A stretch of DNA of 64,000 nt, from NCBI GenBank assembly GCA_963965975.1, contig OZ014424.1, positions 186,001 through 250,000 of the forward strand, read 5' to 3'. The position numbers and the translations under genes are program-made. Positions 24,342 to 44,283 of this stretch are shown piece by piece. Within the stretch, counting starts at the first letter, position 1. Each line of letters starts with the position of its first letter. The notes under the pieces were generated by a model that searched no databases, had not been told where the DNA came from, and saw only the letters and a list, made by a program, of their open reading frames with translations. The DNA is from Xestospongia bergquistia (Eukaryota > Porifera > Demospongiae > Haplosclerida > Petrosiidae).

Positions 24342-27032
24342 TCATAGCAGGCTCAACATATCTAGAAACACTATTCCATCATTTAAGATCAGTGAGGTAA
24401 TCACTAACTTTTCAACGTAAGTAACATCTCGAAGTGCACCTCCATTTGGAGTTAAAGGACCAGAGAATACAAACCGATGCACTTCATTTATTGTAGCTCT
24501 GTCTACCATCTGAAAATAGATGAATAAAATGAATAATAGATCAATAAAAGGAGGAATCATAGTGTAAATGGACAGACGACTATTAAAATGGACACTTACA
24601 ATTGATGCATCATAGGCTGCTTTGACCAGTGAAGTAAAAAGATTAAGAACAGCATAAATAAATAAAAAACAAAAAGAATAAACAAAAATTCGACTGTAAA
24701 TATAAATAGCTAAATTATCAGATGTAAATGCTCTGAACACAAGCCATATACTATCTCCATTGATCAAAGAAAATAAGATCTCCACAGAATTACCCAAATT
24801 ACCAAACTATTAGTAAGAAAAGACTCATTTATTTTCACTACTATACTGAATATACCATTTCTCCACCATAAGGTCCGAATACTACTAGACCACAGAGAGC
24901 AAATGCAAAATACAACAACGAAGTACATATCATAAATTTGATCAGTTTAGGAGATGCTGCACTTAAAGTACGAGTCAATGCCTATAAATAAAAATTAAAA
25001 GTTACAGATAACAAGTAGGGACGTCCTCTTTACATTGAGTTGCTTGAAGAAACTGAAGTATCGCAGCATAGCACCAGATTGTATTATCAGTGTTGAGCCA
25101 AGTAAAATTCGTACACTGACTGGATCTGTAATTACCTAAAACATAGTCACTATAGTAACAAATCATGTGACTAGAGCTAAGTAATTAACAAGTACTTACA
25201 TTATATTGCAAGAGTATTTTTAGAAGGGACCCTGTAATTAAGAAGACATCACTAAATGATGTAAAGAGATGCCACATGGAAAACAAATGTCTTCTCTCCC
25301 ACCAGTTCAAGTGAATTCTTAATTTACATTGATAAAACTCACCCATAGCCTAATAATAATTATGAGGATATAAAGTGGAGCATCCCCTCTTACTTTGCCA
25401 AGGGTATAACCCCTGTGATATGAATGTAATGTAAATAAAATAGAGATAATACACATTATGGTAACTATGACATCAAGTATTGTGAGAAATGCTGTAAAAA
25501 CTATTGAAGGCTCTACAGAAAAGAGTAAATAATTATTAATTAAAAAGATTTCTTAATTCCCTTACTAGTACTGGATAAAATTTGTCCATTACATGACAAT
25601 CTTTTGACATTATTTGTTAAGAAATATTCCAACTTCCCATTGTGAGCTTCATTAGAGTATATCAACTAAACAGGTGGAGGAGATTAGAACATCAACACAT
25701 CAAAGGAAACATGGAAAATACATAAGAAACAATATCAAAAGAAAACACCCAATACTGTAACTTATATCAGTAAAAGTATCAGGATTGTTTGATCAAATAA
25801 GTATACTCCTAGTAACATTAGTAGTAATCTCATATTAAGTGGGTTACCTTCACATTAAAGAGGAAACATTCAGGGGCAGACCCAGCAATTGTCTCTGTAA
25901 TGTGTATACTTTTAATAGATAGCACTAAATCAAGTGAGAGCAGTCTATGGATAACATCAGTTACATCACATTGAGGACATAGTTACCATGGTCAACAGTA
26001 CCTGTTAAAGGACATATCTAAACCGTTAGTTTCTAATTGTTCTTGTATGGAGATATTCTCAGATGAGTTCAGTTGGAATGTTGCTACATAATATGTTTAT
26101 TAAAACAAAATATATATTATATATGCTCACTTGTGATGACTGTGGAGTCAAAGATAAAAGTATTGCATGATGGTTCTAGATCAGCCATTTTGTATTGTCT
26201 CAATAAAACTTGTACTGGTAATGTATCTCCATTGCTATCTACCATATAACTATATCCACCTAACGTTAGGTTAGGTAGCTGGTAGTACTAGAGGAAGGAG
26301 ACAACACTCATTTTACAGTCCAATGAAATGCAATATATATTAATTATTGTACAATTGATTACCCGATTAACAGCAAAGGCAATTTCCTCAATAACTTCAT
26401 TTTGAGTATATGCATTGTATGACCCTGATATTTTCTGTGATGATTTAATAAATAATTTCTCAAAAATATGTTGACTTTTGTAGAAATAGACTGAAAGTTC
26501 ATTTTGTATTGTATATGTGAACAATATCACCTAATAAGGAATTATTAATAAATTATTTAAGGGGCAATTCCATTACTTGAACAACAAGAAAGATTGTTTT
26601 AATAATTTGCAAGACAAGCTTGTACGGGACAAGTCGTTCTACTTTCCATCGTTTGAGAGGATTACAAATATGAAAATATAGTGAGGCTTTTAATTCAAGT
26701 TCATTTTGAGAAAGATCTTGAAGGTTTAAGCGAGATTTCAACCTAGTCAGTTTCTCTCTATTGCTTCCACTATCATCAGAGTTAATACTATTTGATGTGA
26801 CAAAAACACTATCAGATGATCGTCTAAAAGAGACAAAATAGAAATATTAATATAATAACAATAAATAAGTAATTTGGTACCTTCTTTCAGTAACTTCTTC
26901 AGCAAACGAGACAGCGCTAGTTCGATATTGTAATCGTCCGTTTTTACTTTTTTGAATACCATCTGTTTCCTCTTTCTCTCTCAAATCCTCAAGTTCAACA
27001 ATATCTGTAGTATCACTATCTCCTCTATCCAT
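24342..27032 (-). CDS. Mucolipin-type TRP channel (TRPML), paralogue B
   Basis: Tandem neighbour of paralogue A, 284 bp upstream, with the same exon layout. Start 27030-27032 (MDRGDSDTTDIVELEDL), probable stop at 24342. Shared family features: LYFHICNPLKRWKVERLVPYK before TM1, luminal YYQLPNLTLGGYSYM, VLLRQYKM, FHSYHRG-like loop sequence, ILLGSTLIIQ, a pore loop EILFSLINGDSIWLVF, and the tail FVFSGPLTPNGG. The second acidic pore residue of vertebrate NGDD is Ser here, so ion selectivity or pH block may differ from paralogue A. The C-terminus could instead be spliced into a basic peptide RRTRRRKQSISDLD encoded just downstream. The gene is head-to-head with SPT16. Confidence 0.88.
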
Positions 27033-27219
27033 CTTTTAACACGAGAGAGGAGTAAACCCCTTTTATTATTGAAATATGGAACGTGGAAACACGTGTTCAA
27101 GACTAATAATTATTATTATTATTTACGCCACACCCATGTAATTGAGTCCGCGTATTTGGCGGGAAGACAGCCTCGTGTCCAGAGAGGAACTTAGTCAATT
27201 CATCTGTCTCGTCCTAAAG
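27033..27219. promoter_or_regulatory. Bidirectional promoter TRPML-B/SPT16 with E2F-type site
   Basis: The 187 bp between divergent start codons. TTTGGCGGGAAG at 27155-27166 matches the E2F consensus, and a CCACACCC box is at 27128-27135. No TATA box is seen. The E2F role is inferred from motif and gene class. Confidence 0.5.
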
Positions 27220-34757
<7,538 letters not shown>

Positions 34758-35290
34758 CCAACCTATTGTTCTACTGTTATTAAAACAATCCTATTAAAAA
34801 TGTCTTGTCAAAATTATAATAAACAGTCGAGATCAATGAATGTCATTATAGATTAATGATTTCATAGTTGGATGTCACAGGCAGTTGTAAATTCTAGTAT
34901 ATTCACGTACATTGTCCGTTTCATTTTGCAAGAGGTAGTTATATTAATGTTATTTAATGTTGACAAGTGTTTCAATTAACTTGATAATCATCATCACAGT
35001 AACAGGTGTCATCAACCTCTCTCTAGTCAGCTGATAAAATGGTTGCACTTTAAGTGTGACCATATGCTCCTTTGAGAGAGAAAGTAAAACAATTAATAAA
35101 ATACACAACACTGAATTATAATAGCTAATAATTTTTATTTTTTGTCTTTTTTCGTTTCTTTTTTTTTCTTTTTTTTTCTTTTTTTCGTATATTTCTTTTT
35201 CTCAGGTGAATGGTGAATAAAGCTATGTAACTAACGTAGTGGGTGTGGTTATTTCTTTATCCAGATGAGATCCCATAACAGCTATAATCC
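34758..35290. other. Tail-to-tail spacer SPT16/PABPN1
   Basis: Holds both presumed 3' UTRs and a T-rich tract at about 35130-35200. A CCACACCC-type box lies at 35241-35248. No gene is seen. Confidence 0.6.
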
Positions 35291-36446
35291 TTAATAAGGT
35301 GCATACCAGTTTGTTTTAGCTCGTCCACTGAAATCAAAAAAATATATAAAATATTGTAAATCAAATTTACTGTCATACCGGAATCCTCTGCCACGCCCTC
35401 TAATAGGCATCATAGCTACATACCCACCCATATATGGGTTGAATCCCATCATCATTCCCCTCATACCACGCCCACGTCCTCGACCACGCCCTCTACTGGT
35501 AGCTGACATTCCAGGTCGATTTGTTCTTTTAGCGACAACCTAAACAATAATAATTTAAATACAATAAAGTAATTAAATACTTTGATTTGACGCCCACGAA
35601 ATAACGATTCATCTAACTCTACAGCTGCTTTTACTGAATCAGCATCTGTAAATTCTACATATGCAAATCTACATACAAAAAAAAATCAATTTTATATAAT
35701 GAACAGGGACATACCCTTTTGGATGTCCCGAGTATTTATCACAGAGTATTGTTACTCTGTTAATGCCACCACAACCATTGAAATGTTGACCTAGTTCTTC
35801 TGCAGTTGCTTGATAATCTACCTGCAATTAAATAACAATTAATAGGGGTATGGTTACAATAAGAAAACTCACATTTCCAACATATACCGATCGACCATCA
35901 GACTCCATTTTTTCTTCCATTGTGGGAAAAGCAGCACCGCCAGCTACAATAACACCATCATCTATAGAAACAATAAAGTAGGTGTGGTCTTACCTGTCTT
36001 CCCTCCCATTAACTCTTTTTCAACTTCTCCTTGCATCTCTTTTAACTTTTCAGCTTCTTCTTCCATTTCTTTAACTCTAGCTTTGATAGCTTCTATTTCC
36101 TAATAAAGTCAGTAACATAGCAACTTAGTAACAAACACACAAGAGTTAATATTAAGTGTTAAATGGGAATACAACTTTTAATGTAGTGTTCACAATATAA
36201 TGCATTGTTACATTACAATGCTATAATGTGTACCGGATCTTCTATTTGGACACCCTCCTTAGATTCATCTTGATCTAACAAACTTATTTCTCCATCAACA
36301 TCACCATCACCTTCTTGATCACCATTTTCCTCCTCACCAACTCCGAGAGCACTATCCAGAAGTGAACTCTCGTCTGGGTCTGTCTCCTTTGAATTGGTGA
36401 CCTCCTCTAGCAAGTCTACAGAAGATTGGTGTTGCATGGTGGACAT
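35291..36446 (-). CDS. PABPN1: Nuclear poly(A)-binding protein
   Basis: About six exons; start ATG 36444-36446 ([15 protein letters not shown]; a second in-frame ATG is three codons on), stop 35291-35293. PABPN1 binds nascent poly(A), stimulates poly(A) polymerase and sets tail length. Order: acidic N-terminus, coiled coil [19 protein letters not shown], one RRM with RNP2 VYVGNV and RNP1 KGFAYVEF, then an Arg/Gly-rich tail ([13 protein letters not shown]) ending WYAPY. This arrangement is diagnostic. The N-terminal polyalanine tract of mammals is absent. The gene shares a 128-bp divergent promoter region with an Aurora kinase. Confidence 0.95.
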
Positions 36447-36574
36447 GGTAGAAATCAATATCACGTGTAGTCCTTTATGATATAAATATTATGTGATAAT
36501 ACCAAATTTACTGCGCATGCGCAGAACCGATTTGGTGGTCAGTTTCAAAAGAGTGACTCTCTGGGCACAAACGA
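36447..36574. promoter_or_regulatory. Bidirectional promoter PABPN1/Aurora with NRF1 palindrome
   Basis: TGCGCATGCGCA at 36512-36523 is a perfect NRF1-type palindrome midway between divergent start codons. TTCAAA at 36544-36549 is a possible CHR-like element on the Aurora side. The motif match is direct; function is inferred. Confidence 0.55.
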
Positions 36575-38243
36575 ATGGATAGTAAAACTGCAAATGTTCG
36601 AGCTCTAACGACTCAGGTAAAACTTGAGACGTTATCTTTGATTCTATTTTGTAATATTCATTAGGTTGAGGGGTTAACAATTGGTACTTCATTAAACAAA
36701 GAAAATTACTCCATTAATTCTTCAAGTAGATTATTACCTCCTCATAAAGTTCAAGAACCTAAGAAATATCACGTGAGATATAAACTACTAAATTTTAACT
36801 AGAATCCACTTATTCTACAGATTCCTGCTGCTACTACAAATGGAGGACAGGCATCATTAGAGACTCATAAACCTCTAGCCCTTGCTGTAACTGGTTTACC
36901 GAAGAGAAACAGTCCAGTTGAACTTACAAAAGATTTACCAAAACCATCTACTACTCTGGCTGTTTCTATGAGCTCTAGTACCAGACCAGAAACTATTACA
37001 GCAAAGAGTATTGCTACAAAGACAACGATATCAACTGACTCCATTACTAGTAGAGAACCTCCTCAACAACAGTATACTAGATGGATGGAAGAATGTAGAG
37101 ATGAATGGATGGACAAATAGATGAGTAATAGATTAAGTAAATATTATATTATTTTATTGTAGGAAACGCTGGACTTTAGCAGATTTTGATATTGGTAGAC
37201 CTCTAGGAAGAGGTAAGATTCAACCGACAATTTCTCTATAGTATAAACATTTTAATTTAGGCAAGTTTGGTAATGTTTATCTTGCTCGTGAGAAAAAAAC
37301 AAGATTTGTTGTTGCATTAAAAGTACTATTTAAATCTCAGCTACAAAAAGCATCAGTTGAACATCAATTAAGACGAGAAATTGAAATACAAGCACACTTA
37401 AGGTAAAACCACACCCCTCTAATAACAGATTTTTAACCCCTACTAGACATCCTCATATACTTCGTCTCTATGGTTACTTTTATGATGAGACTCGCGTGTA
37501 CTTGATATTAGAATATGCACCACGAGGAGAACTGTATAAAGTGTTGCAAAAAGAAGGACGATTCAGTGAACAACAATCTGCAATAGTAGGAGGAGTTATG
37601 ATAATTATTTTAATATTATTTCTTTTAGTATATACGTCAACTTGCTGATGCTCTTCAATACTGCCATTCAAAGAAGGTTATTCATCGTGATATTAAACCA
37701 GAAAACCTATTAGTTAATTTAAAGGTATTTAATAAAAATGTTGTCAATTTAGTTTCTTATTTAAATAAAGGGAGATTTAAAAATTGCTGATTTTGGGTGG
37801 TCCGTTCATGCACCTTCATCTCGTCGTTCAACATTATGTGGTACACTTGACTATCTCCCTCCAGAAATGGTTGAAGAAAAAGTCCATGATGAAAAAGTAA
37901 AAATTATCTATCTGGTCCCTTAACCAAATCATGTGCTCATTTTAGGTGGATTTATGGAGTCTTGGTGTTCTGTGTTATGAGTTTCTTGTTGGAAAACCTC
38001 CCTTTGAAACTCCCAATACTCATGATACTTACAGGAAAATAGTTATGGTGGACTATAAATGTCCTTCATTTGTTTCAGCTGGAGCTAAAGATCTTATTTC
38101 AAAAGTAATGTAAACTTTTTTAAAATTATAATTTTTAATTTTATTTTTAGCTTCTTAAAAAGAATCCACAACATCGTCTTCCGCTTGAAGAGGTTCTCAA
38201 ACATCCATGGATTCTTGAAAATACAGAAAAGCGGAAATTATAA
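36575..38243 (+). CDS. AURK: Aurora kinase
   Basis: Start ATG 36575 ([11 protein letters not shown]), stop TAA 38241-38243, several short introns. Aurora kinases control centrosome maturation, spindle assembly and chromosome segregation. The Ser/Thr-rich N-terminal extension of about 150 residues is followed by [24 protein letters not shown], catalytic [36 protein letters not shown] (the Aurora activation-loop signature with the phosphorylatable Thr), DYLPPEM, and a C-lobe ending LKHPWI. All catalytic residues are present. The sequence could be the single pre-duplication animal Aurora; A versus B cannot be decided from this alone. Confidence 0.96.
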
Positions 38244-38756
38244 GGGACGTGGGCGTTGTTGTTGAAGCTCCGCCCACATTTCATTCACGTTCTTGAATTT
38301 GTATTGTCTTCTATATAGACCTACCTGTTGAATGTATGTATTGTGTGTTTTAGTCTTAAATACAAACTGTACAACAAATGTATATCCTTACACTTATTGT
38401 ATTGCTAAAGTATTTTCTTTCAAGTTTATTAGTAAAAGAACAAGAAAATAGAAATAGCTGTTGACATAATTTTTGCTCAAAACTATCAATTATTACAGAT
38501 TATTCTAGGGTTGTGTACTTATTCCATCTCTAGGAACTGATTGAATGGTGGTTATTACAGCTGGAAAATGCCTCCATTTTCATGTACTATAAATATAATT
38601 GATCTGTTCCTGTTAGGTAGCAATGTAGTCTGTGATCTATTGGTACCAGTTATGATAATACTATTAGTTGATAATAACACTATTGTTGAATGTGTGATAT
38701 TGATTAATAACACAAAGCATTATACAAAATGGAAGCAAAACAATTTATTTTCATTG
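38244..38756. other. Tail-to-tail spacer Aurora/FAM210
   Basis: AT-rich 3' flanks. An open frame at 38541-38834 crosses into FAM210 exon sequence antisense and has no support as a gene. Confidence 0.6.
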
Positions 38757-39467
38757 TTAACTGATATCTTTAGTTTGTGGTGGTGGTTTCATGATACCAC
38801 GTGCTCTCAGATACCTCACAATAAAAGGGACTGATGTCACAGTAACAGTTGCTCTGATTGGTAGTGTGATTTTATAAACAATATAAGAAACAGCAAATGT
38901 TGATGCTGTTTTGTATCTACTTGCATCAATATTGAAATACTTTAAGAAATTTTCCACATCCACTCCACTAAAAAGGAAAAACGATATTAATGGGAAGGAC
39001 AATACACCCACACACTTAATTAGAATGTACACAATAAAATTAGTTGAGTGGGTGGTGTCTTCACTTACGATTTCACTATAAGGTAACAGGTACTTAATAC
39101 ACACAGTGACATCCCTGTGTGAAACAGGATTGCCACCAAGCCATATTCCCGAATAATTCTCTTCAAATTTCCACGACTCTCCTGTCTTTTCGATAGCTTC
39201 TTACTTTCACCTTCATCAGTACTGTACCAATGTACATATAGATTGGAATATGGCTGTAATGCTTGCTGATGACATGAAGGAAATATTGTAGGACTGAGAC
39301 TCATATATCCATTCCTACATTGCCACTGTAGAATGGGACTGAGACTTCTTGCATTAACTCTGAAACATAATGCTCTACAATTAAAATTATCAGTTGTTTT
39401 ATTTATTTAATAATACGTCATCAAACCTCAGTCTAATGACTCCAAAAGCCCTTACTGTAGCAGCCAT
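38757..39467 (-). CDS. FAM210 family (DUF1279) mitochondrial membrane protein
   Basis: Exons on the minus strand; start ATG 39465-39467 (MAATVRAFGVIRLR), stop at 38757-38759. The DUF1279 region is recognisable: IREYGLVAILFHTGMSLCVLSTCYLIVKSGVD (hydrophobic helix), then FLKYFNID, followed by a second hydrophobic segment and LRARGIMKP. The family includes FAM210A and FAM210B of the mitochondrial inner membrane, tied to mitochondrial translation and erythroid iron metabolism. The N-terminus is basic and Ser-rich, compatible with a transit peptide. A versus B cannot be assigned. It shares an 80-bp divergent promoter with POLA2. Confidence 0.85.
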
Positions 39468-39547
39468 CTGCACATGAAGATAAATTTTATGGGCGTGGTC
39501 AAATACCGCGCCTTCTTTGGCGGGAAATTGATAACTTTTTGCACGAG
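39468..39547. promoter_or_regulatory. Bidirectional promoter FAM210/POLA2 with E2F site
   Basis: TTTGGCGGGAAA at 39516-39527 is a perfect E2F consensus, 21 bp before the POLA2 start codon. POLA2 is a known E2F-type S-phase gene in other animals. GGGCGTGGTC just upstream is a variant of the CACCC motif seen across the window. Confidence 0.6.
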
Positions 39548-42500
39548 ATGGAGGAGCTGAGAGGAGAATTGGAAAATTTTGGCATTGTCATAAAGCAAGA
39601 GAGTTTTCTTGAAAAATGTAAGAGTTTTAAATTTGTTTCTTTTTATTTCTTTTCAGTATGGGAAGTAGGTCAACGACATGTGTTGTCTGCAGAAGACTTA
39701 GCTGATGAATGGGTATCTTTTTCATGTTCTAATAATGAGTGTCAACTTAGTATCCCAAACATAGAGCGATTCACATCTCAGGTAACTGAATAGCCACACC
39801 CATTTCTATCTAGCTTTACCATTTAGATACGAAAAAAGGCTCAACAAACTCCATCTCGTAACACCACCTCTCGTTCACAAACCACACCCACTCAACGACA
39901 CAATGATATATTATACACTAAAGAAAGTTTACATTTATTATTGTAAGTATTAATGACTTTCTATTTATTACTTTGTTTTTTCATAGTGACAAAAATAACA
40001 AAGAAGAAGATGATGATGATGACCCAATTAATCTTATGAGTACTTATGGAGGACAACCATCAAAGCAAACAGTATGACTTCAATTATTTTATAATATAAT
40101 TATGATGTCATTTATAGAGGGGCACTAAAAGGAGTGTAAATTCTCCTGTCACTCCAGTCTCCAAACTGAGGCACGTACCCAAAATTCCAAACTCAGACAC
40201 CCAATCTCCTAATGATTCAATGTAAGTATTACTTGGTTTTAATAAATTATAGTACCTCTCATTAGAACTGAGACACCAGCTACAAAATATGACCTTCGGC
40301 AAAATAAAGGAAAGGTTATATGTTCGTATAATGAATCTATTCTTGATAAATGGGTGGAGTCAACTAGTATAACACAAGTGGACATCTATAATGCAGAATC
40401 AGCATATACTCAAGTTCCTCGTCACATGTATCAGATACCATCACAAAAAAGAATGGGTAAGTTGATCACATGACTGTCACATGACCATTGCTATTGAAAT
40501 TATAGTCCTAGTGAACCATTTGGAAGAATTAGGTCAAAAGATATGTGAGTTTAATGAACTGCCTGATCTTAGCAACATCAGTTCCCTAGCAACTGCTACC
40601 ACGGTAACAAAGTTCAAATTCTTCAGTAATTAGTTTTAATTATAGGAATCTTCGATATTTGTGGGTCGAATAGCATGTGAGGGAGAAGGTCGTATTAATC
40701 CTTCATCATGCATCTTGGAAGGGGTGGAGTCTTTTCAATCAAGTCTGAGACATAGATTAGCAAGAGTAATGCTCCATATTCCGGACACACTCCCACCTTG
40801 TTCTCTGTTTCCTGGACAGGTAAATAATATATTGACATATTATAGTATCAACTGGCACTATAGTACTTTGTCTACTACTAGTTAATGTACATATCAATTT
40901 TGTCTCAAATTACAAAGCAATTTCTCAAATAAAAATACAAGTCCTTTCATGTTCTTTGTTAATGGTAATTATCACTATCAGTCCATCATTACTACTAGAT
41001 TATTACTTAGTACTAAATTATCCAGTCTTATTAGCTAATTACTTCACTTAATAAGGAGACTTTAAAAATAATAAATCCATACCAGGTTAGAACAACATCT
41101 GTATATTAATAAATGGTCATGTTATTGTGTGCATGTATTTACATACTATATACCTTATATGGATGTTTTACAACATATGGTAAGTTCTCGGTAATGTATG
41201 ACATATGGTGTGATCTCAGTAATGTATTACATATGGTAACGTGTTTTTCAGTGAATTTCACTATGCCTTTGTTAACTAATATCAATGTACTATTTATTAC
41301 AGGTGGTAGTTGTTGAGGGTACTCTAGATCATAGCCTTATTTTAACCCCTACTAAAATTTATGATGAGGTCAGAAGGTCATATATATATTAAATCTTACA
41401 CATTATAATACAGGGTGCTATCCCTTTGTCACCCTCAAGAGAAGCTGGAATGAAAATAGGAGGTAAATTTCTCCCTTTCTTCACCCTCTCCCTCACTCTC
41501 TGTCTAGGTTTATCGGGTATAATAGCTGCCGGCCCATTCACAGTTACAGATAATTTATATATGACACCACTCTATGATTTACTATCTATCGTATCAAATG
41601 AGAAACCTCATATATTACTACTAGTAAGTAACTAATATCATTTATCTTCATTAATTTCATCAAAACCTTATAATATTGTTATAATTGAATTAATATCTCA
41701 TCTTATCTATAGTTAGGACCTTTTATAGATATTGGCCACTCAGCAATAAAGGTTAGGGAAGTTTAGTCAGAGCACATTATACATATTGAGATAGTGGGAA
41801 ATAATATTGTTTGAGTTGTATTAGTTGTGTTTGGTGACATAACTATGTTTCTTGAACAGGACCAAAGCTTTCATACAAGTTTTGAAGTTTTTTTTATAAA
41901 GGAAATTCTTAAGCCAATATTTGACGAATGTCAAAGGTAAATTAATTTTCAATACTTGGATTCTCTATCCATCCATCTATCCATCAGTTGGTCCTTCCAC
42001 TATCTATTTATCTATCAACTACCCATTCATCTATTGGTTCACCTATGTATCAATCTATCTATCAACTACCTATTCTCATTTCCCTTTATATCCTTAGATC
42101 CAACACACGTGTTGTAGTAGTTCCCTCTCAAAAAGACATATGTCATCCTTGGATGGTATATCCTCAACCACCTTTCTCAATTACAGATGACAATGTAAGG
42201 ATGTCATTTCAAAGAAATATTGTCACTTCAAAGAAATATTATGCTATGTTTTGATGTAGTTATCAAATGTAGTGACATTTGTTAGCGATCCTGCCACTCT
42301 TGTTATTAATGGTGTTAGGATTGGTGTTTCCTCTACTGATATCCTCTTTCATTTATCATCACGTACCATGTTTATTGGGTAAACACACATACCAATATAT
42401 AACAATTTAATTTAGTTATTGTTAAAAGATCTAATGGAGACAGAATGACAAGACTAGTATCTCATATCCTCCATCAACAAAGGTAACTGCCCCTTTATTG

Positions 42501-44049
42501 GTAAGGTTGTGAACATTGTATTTCAATTCAATTATTTTCCTCTTTGAAAAGTCCCTATTACTATATAGAAATGAGACATTTGAAATCTGATACTTCAAAT
42601 GTCATTAGACTATTAGTAGATAGTAGTGGTCAGTTCATAGTAGAATTTAGTATGTTGTGTAACATAGGAAATGTAATAGATTACTTTACCTTTGAGCTTT
42701 TTGTTACAATATATAGGGACTTTTTATTTGCTGTCTCTAAAATGACAATTGTTGATGCTAGAATATATGTAGGAACCTGTCTATCTTTGAAAATATAACA
42801 ATTATAAGATGACTGCATGATACTGAAAGATATCAGGTTACTGTCATAAGACATTAAGAAATAGAGGTCATTGTCCAGCCCACACTTATATTATAAGTTG
42901 GAAATGAGAACTAAAGAGAAAATATGTCTCTACTGATCTCAAATGACATTAATATAATGAGTGGGTGGTAATGGTCAGGCCTTATTAAAGTCTTGATATA
43001 AGACATTAAAAAATAGAGGCCGTTGTCCAGCCCACAGTTATTAAAAGAGAAATATATCTCTACTGATTTCAAATGAGTTGGCAGCAATGATCAGGCCTCA
43101 TTAAAGTCTTCTTGATATATACCTGTGTGTCAACCTTTCTGGTATGTATCCAGAGTTACATCAGGTATTATCTGTGTGTGTCAATCCAGTACTGGTTGCA
43201 TCAGGTACCTGTTGTGGTGAGGAAGTTAAATGATTAGTTAAAGATCAATGATTATATGATAACAATACTGTGATCACTTCCTCTAGTACATCTGTCACAT
43301 GTTCACTTTACTCTTTCTTGTTAATTTTATTTTCCTTTCATGTAGCTACTATCCTCTTTATCCTCCATTTGTTCGGGAAGAAACGGTTACCAAGGCTACT
43401 GATATTAAATCAAGCTCCACCCCTTATTTAGAACATCTTCCCGAAGTTAATTTAGATCTGTTATTAGCATATAATGAGGGACATGCTCTTTTACCAGTTA
43501 AACCAGATATACTGGTTTTGCCATCTGATCTGAAGCCATTTGTAAAGGTAATTATGACACACACTTCCATTGATCCATACATCCATTTTCAAAAGTATAC
43601 ATCCATTGGATAGATTAAAAATGAATGTATACTTTTGAAAGGCATATCTGACACATACCTTTAAAATTCATCTATCCATTACATAAACAGTTTATGAGAT
43701 TATGAATTTAAAGGATTATGTGGAGGTGGTCCATTCCAACTAGGAATGGATGCATGGGAAAAAGGATAGATGGATTATGAATGGATGGAGATTGATAACT
43801 CATTTTATGAGCTGACTGGTGTGTGATCAGAAACAAAACCACACACCATTTATGGAACATTAATAATTGTTCACTAATACCATTTTCATTTTTTCTTTTT
43901 CCCTAACAAAGGTGATAGATGGTTGCGTATGTATTAATCCTGGACACATTACAAAAAAGGCAGGTGGAGGAACATTCACAAGATTTACTATTCCAGGAAT
44001 AATTGCTCCGGGAGATATTTCTGTAGGAATACAAACTCAACATATATAA
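39548..44049 (+). CDS. POLA2: DNA polymerase alpha subunit B
   Basis: Many exons; start ATG 39548 (MEELRGELENFGI), stop TAA 44047-44049. POLA2 is the non-catalytic B subunit of polymerase alpha-primase. Visible: the N-terminal helical domain, the OB fold (SIFVGRIACEGEGRINPSSCILEG, FPGQVVVVEGT), and the inactive phosphoesterase domain (GPFTVTDNLYMTPLYDLL, LLLGPFIDIGHS, VVVPSQKDICHPWMVYPQPPF, LPSDLKPFVKVIDGCVCINPG). The end PGDISVGIQTQHI is typical. Phosphoesterase metal ligands are degenerate, as in the family. The penultimate large intron (about 42,500-43,350) carries duplicated non-coding sequence. Confidence 0.95.
42846..43110 (+). repeat. Diverged tandem duplication in a POLA2 intron
   Basis: Two copies of about 130 bp share ACATTAA(G/A)AAATAGAGG, TTGTCCAGCCCACA and TCTCTACTGAT. 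No coding potential is seen. Confidence 0.65.
43587..43640. other. Perfect 16-bp inverted repeat (hairpin) in a POLA2 intron
   Basis: TTTCAAAAGTATACAT at 43587-43602 and its exact reverse complement at 43625-43640, with a 22-base loop. It could fold in the pre-mRNA. No known element was recognised. Confidence 0.8.
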
Positions 44050-44283
44050 CAATTAATAATTAAGTTACACACAATACGTCATTATCAAAATAATTAGATT
44101 AAACCGACGTTCACTTATAAATACTCTTGCGCTACTGACTCGTGCAAATAAGATTGCTTGCTTGCTCTATAATCTATAGTTTGTTTAGTGCTGAAGCAAC
44201 TATATTTGAAAGTTGTCTGTTAACAGTGTGAAAGACCTAGTTCAGCGAGTGAGAGAACAGTTTTAAAGACACATACCGCCGAG

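Noticed and set aside
38541-38834. 97-codon plus-strand frame after Aurora
   Set aside because: Lies in 3' flank and antisense FAM210 sequence; no recognisable domain.
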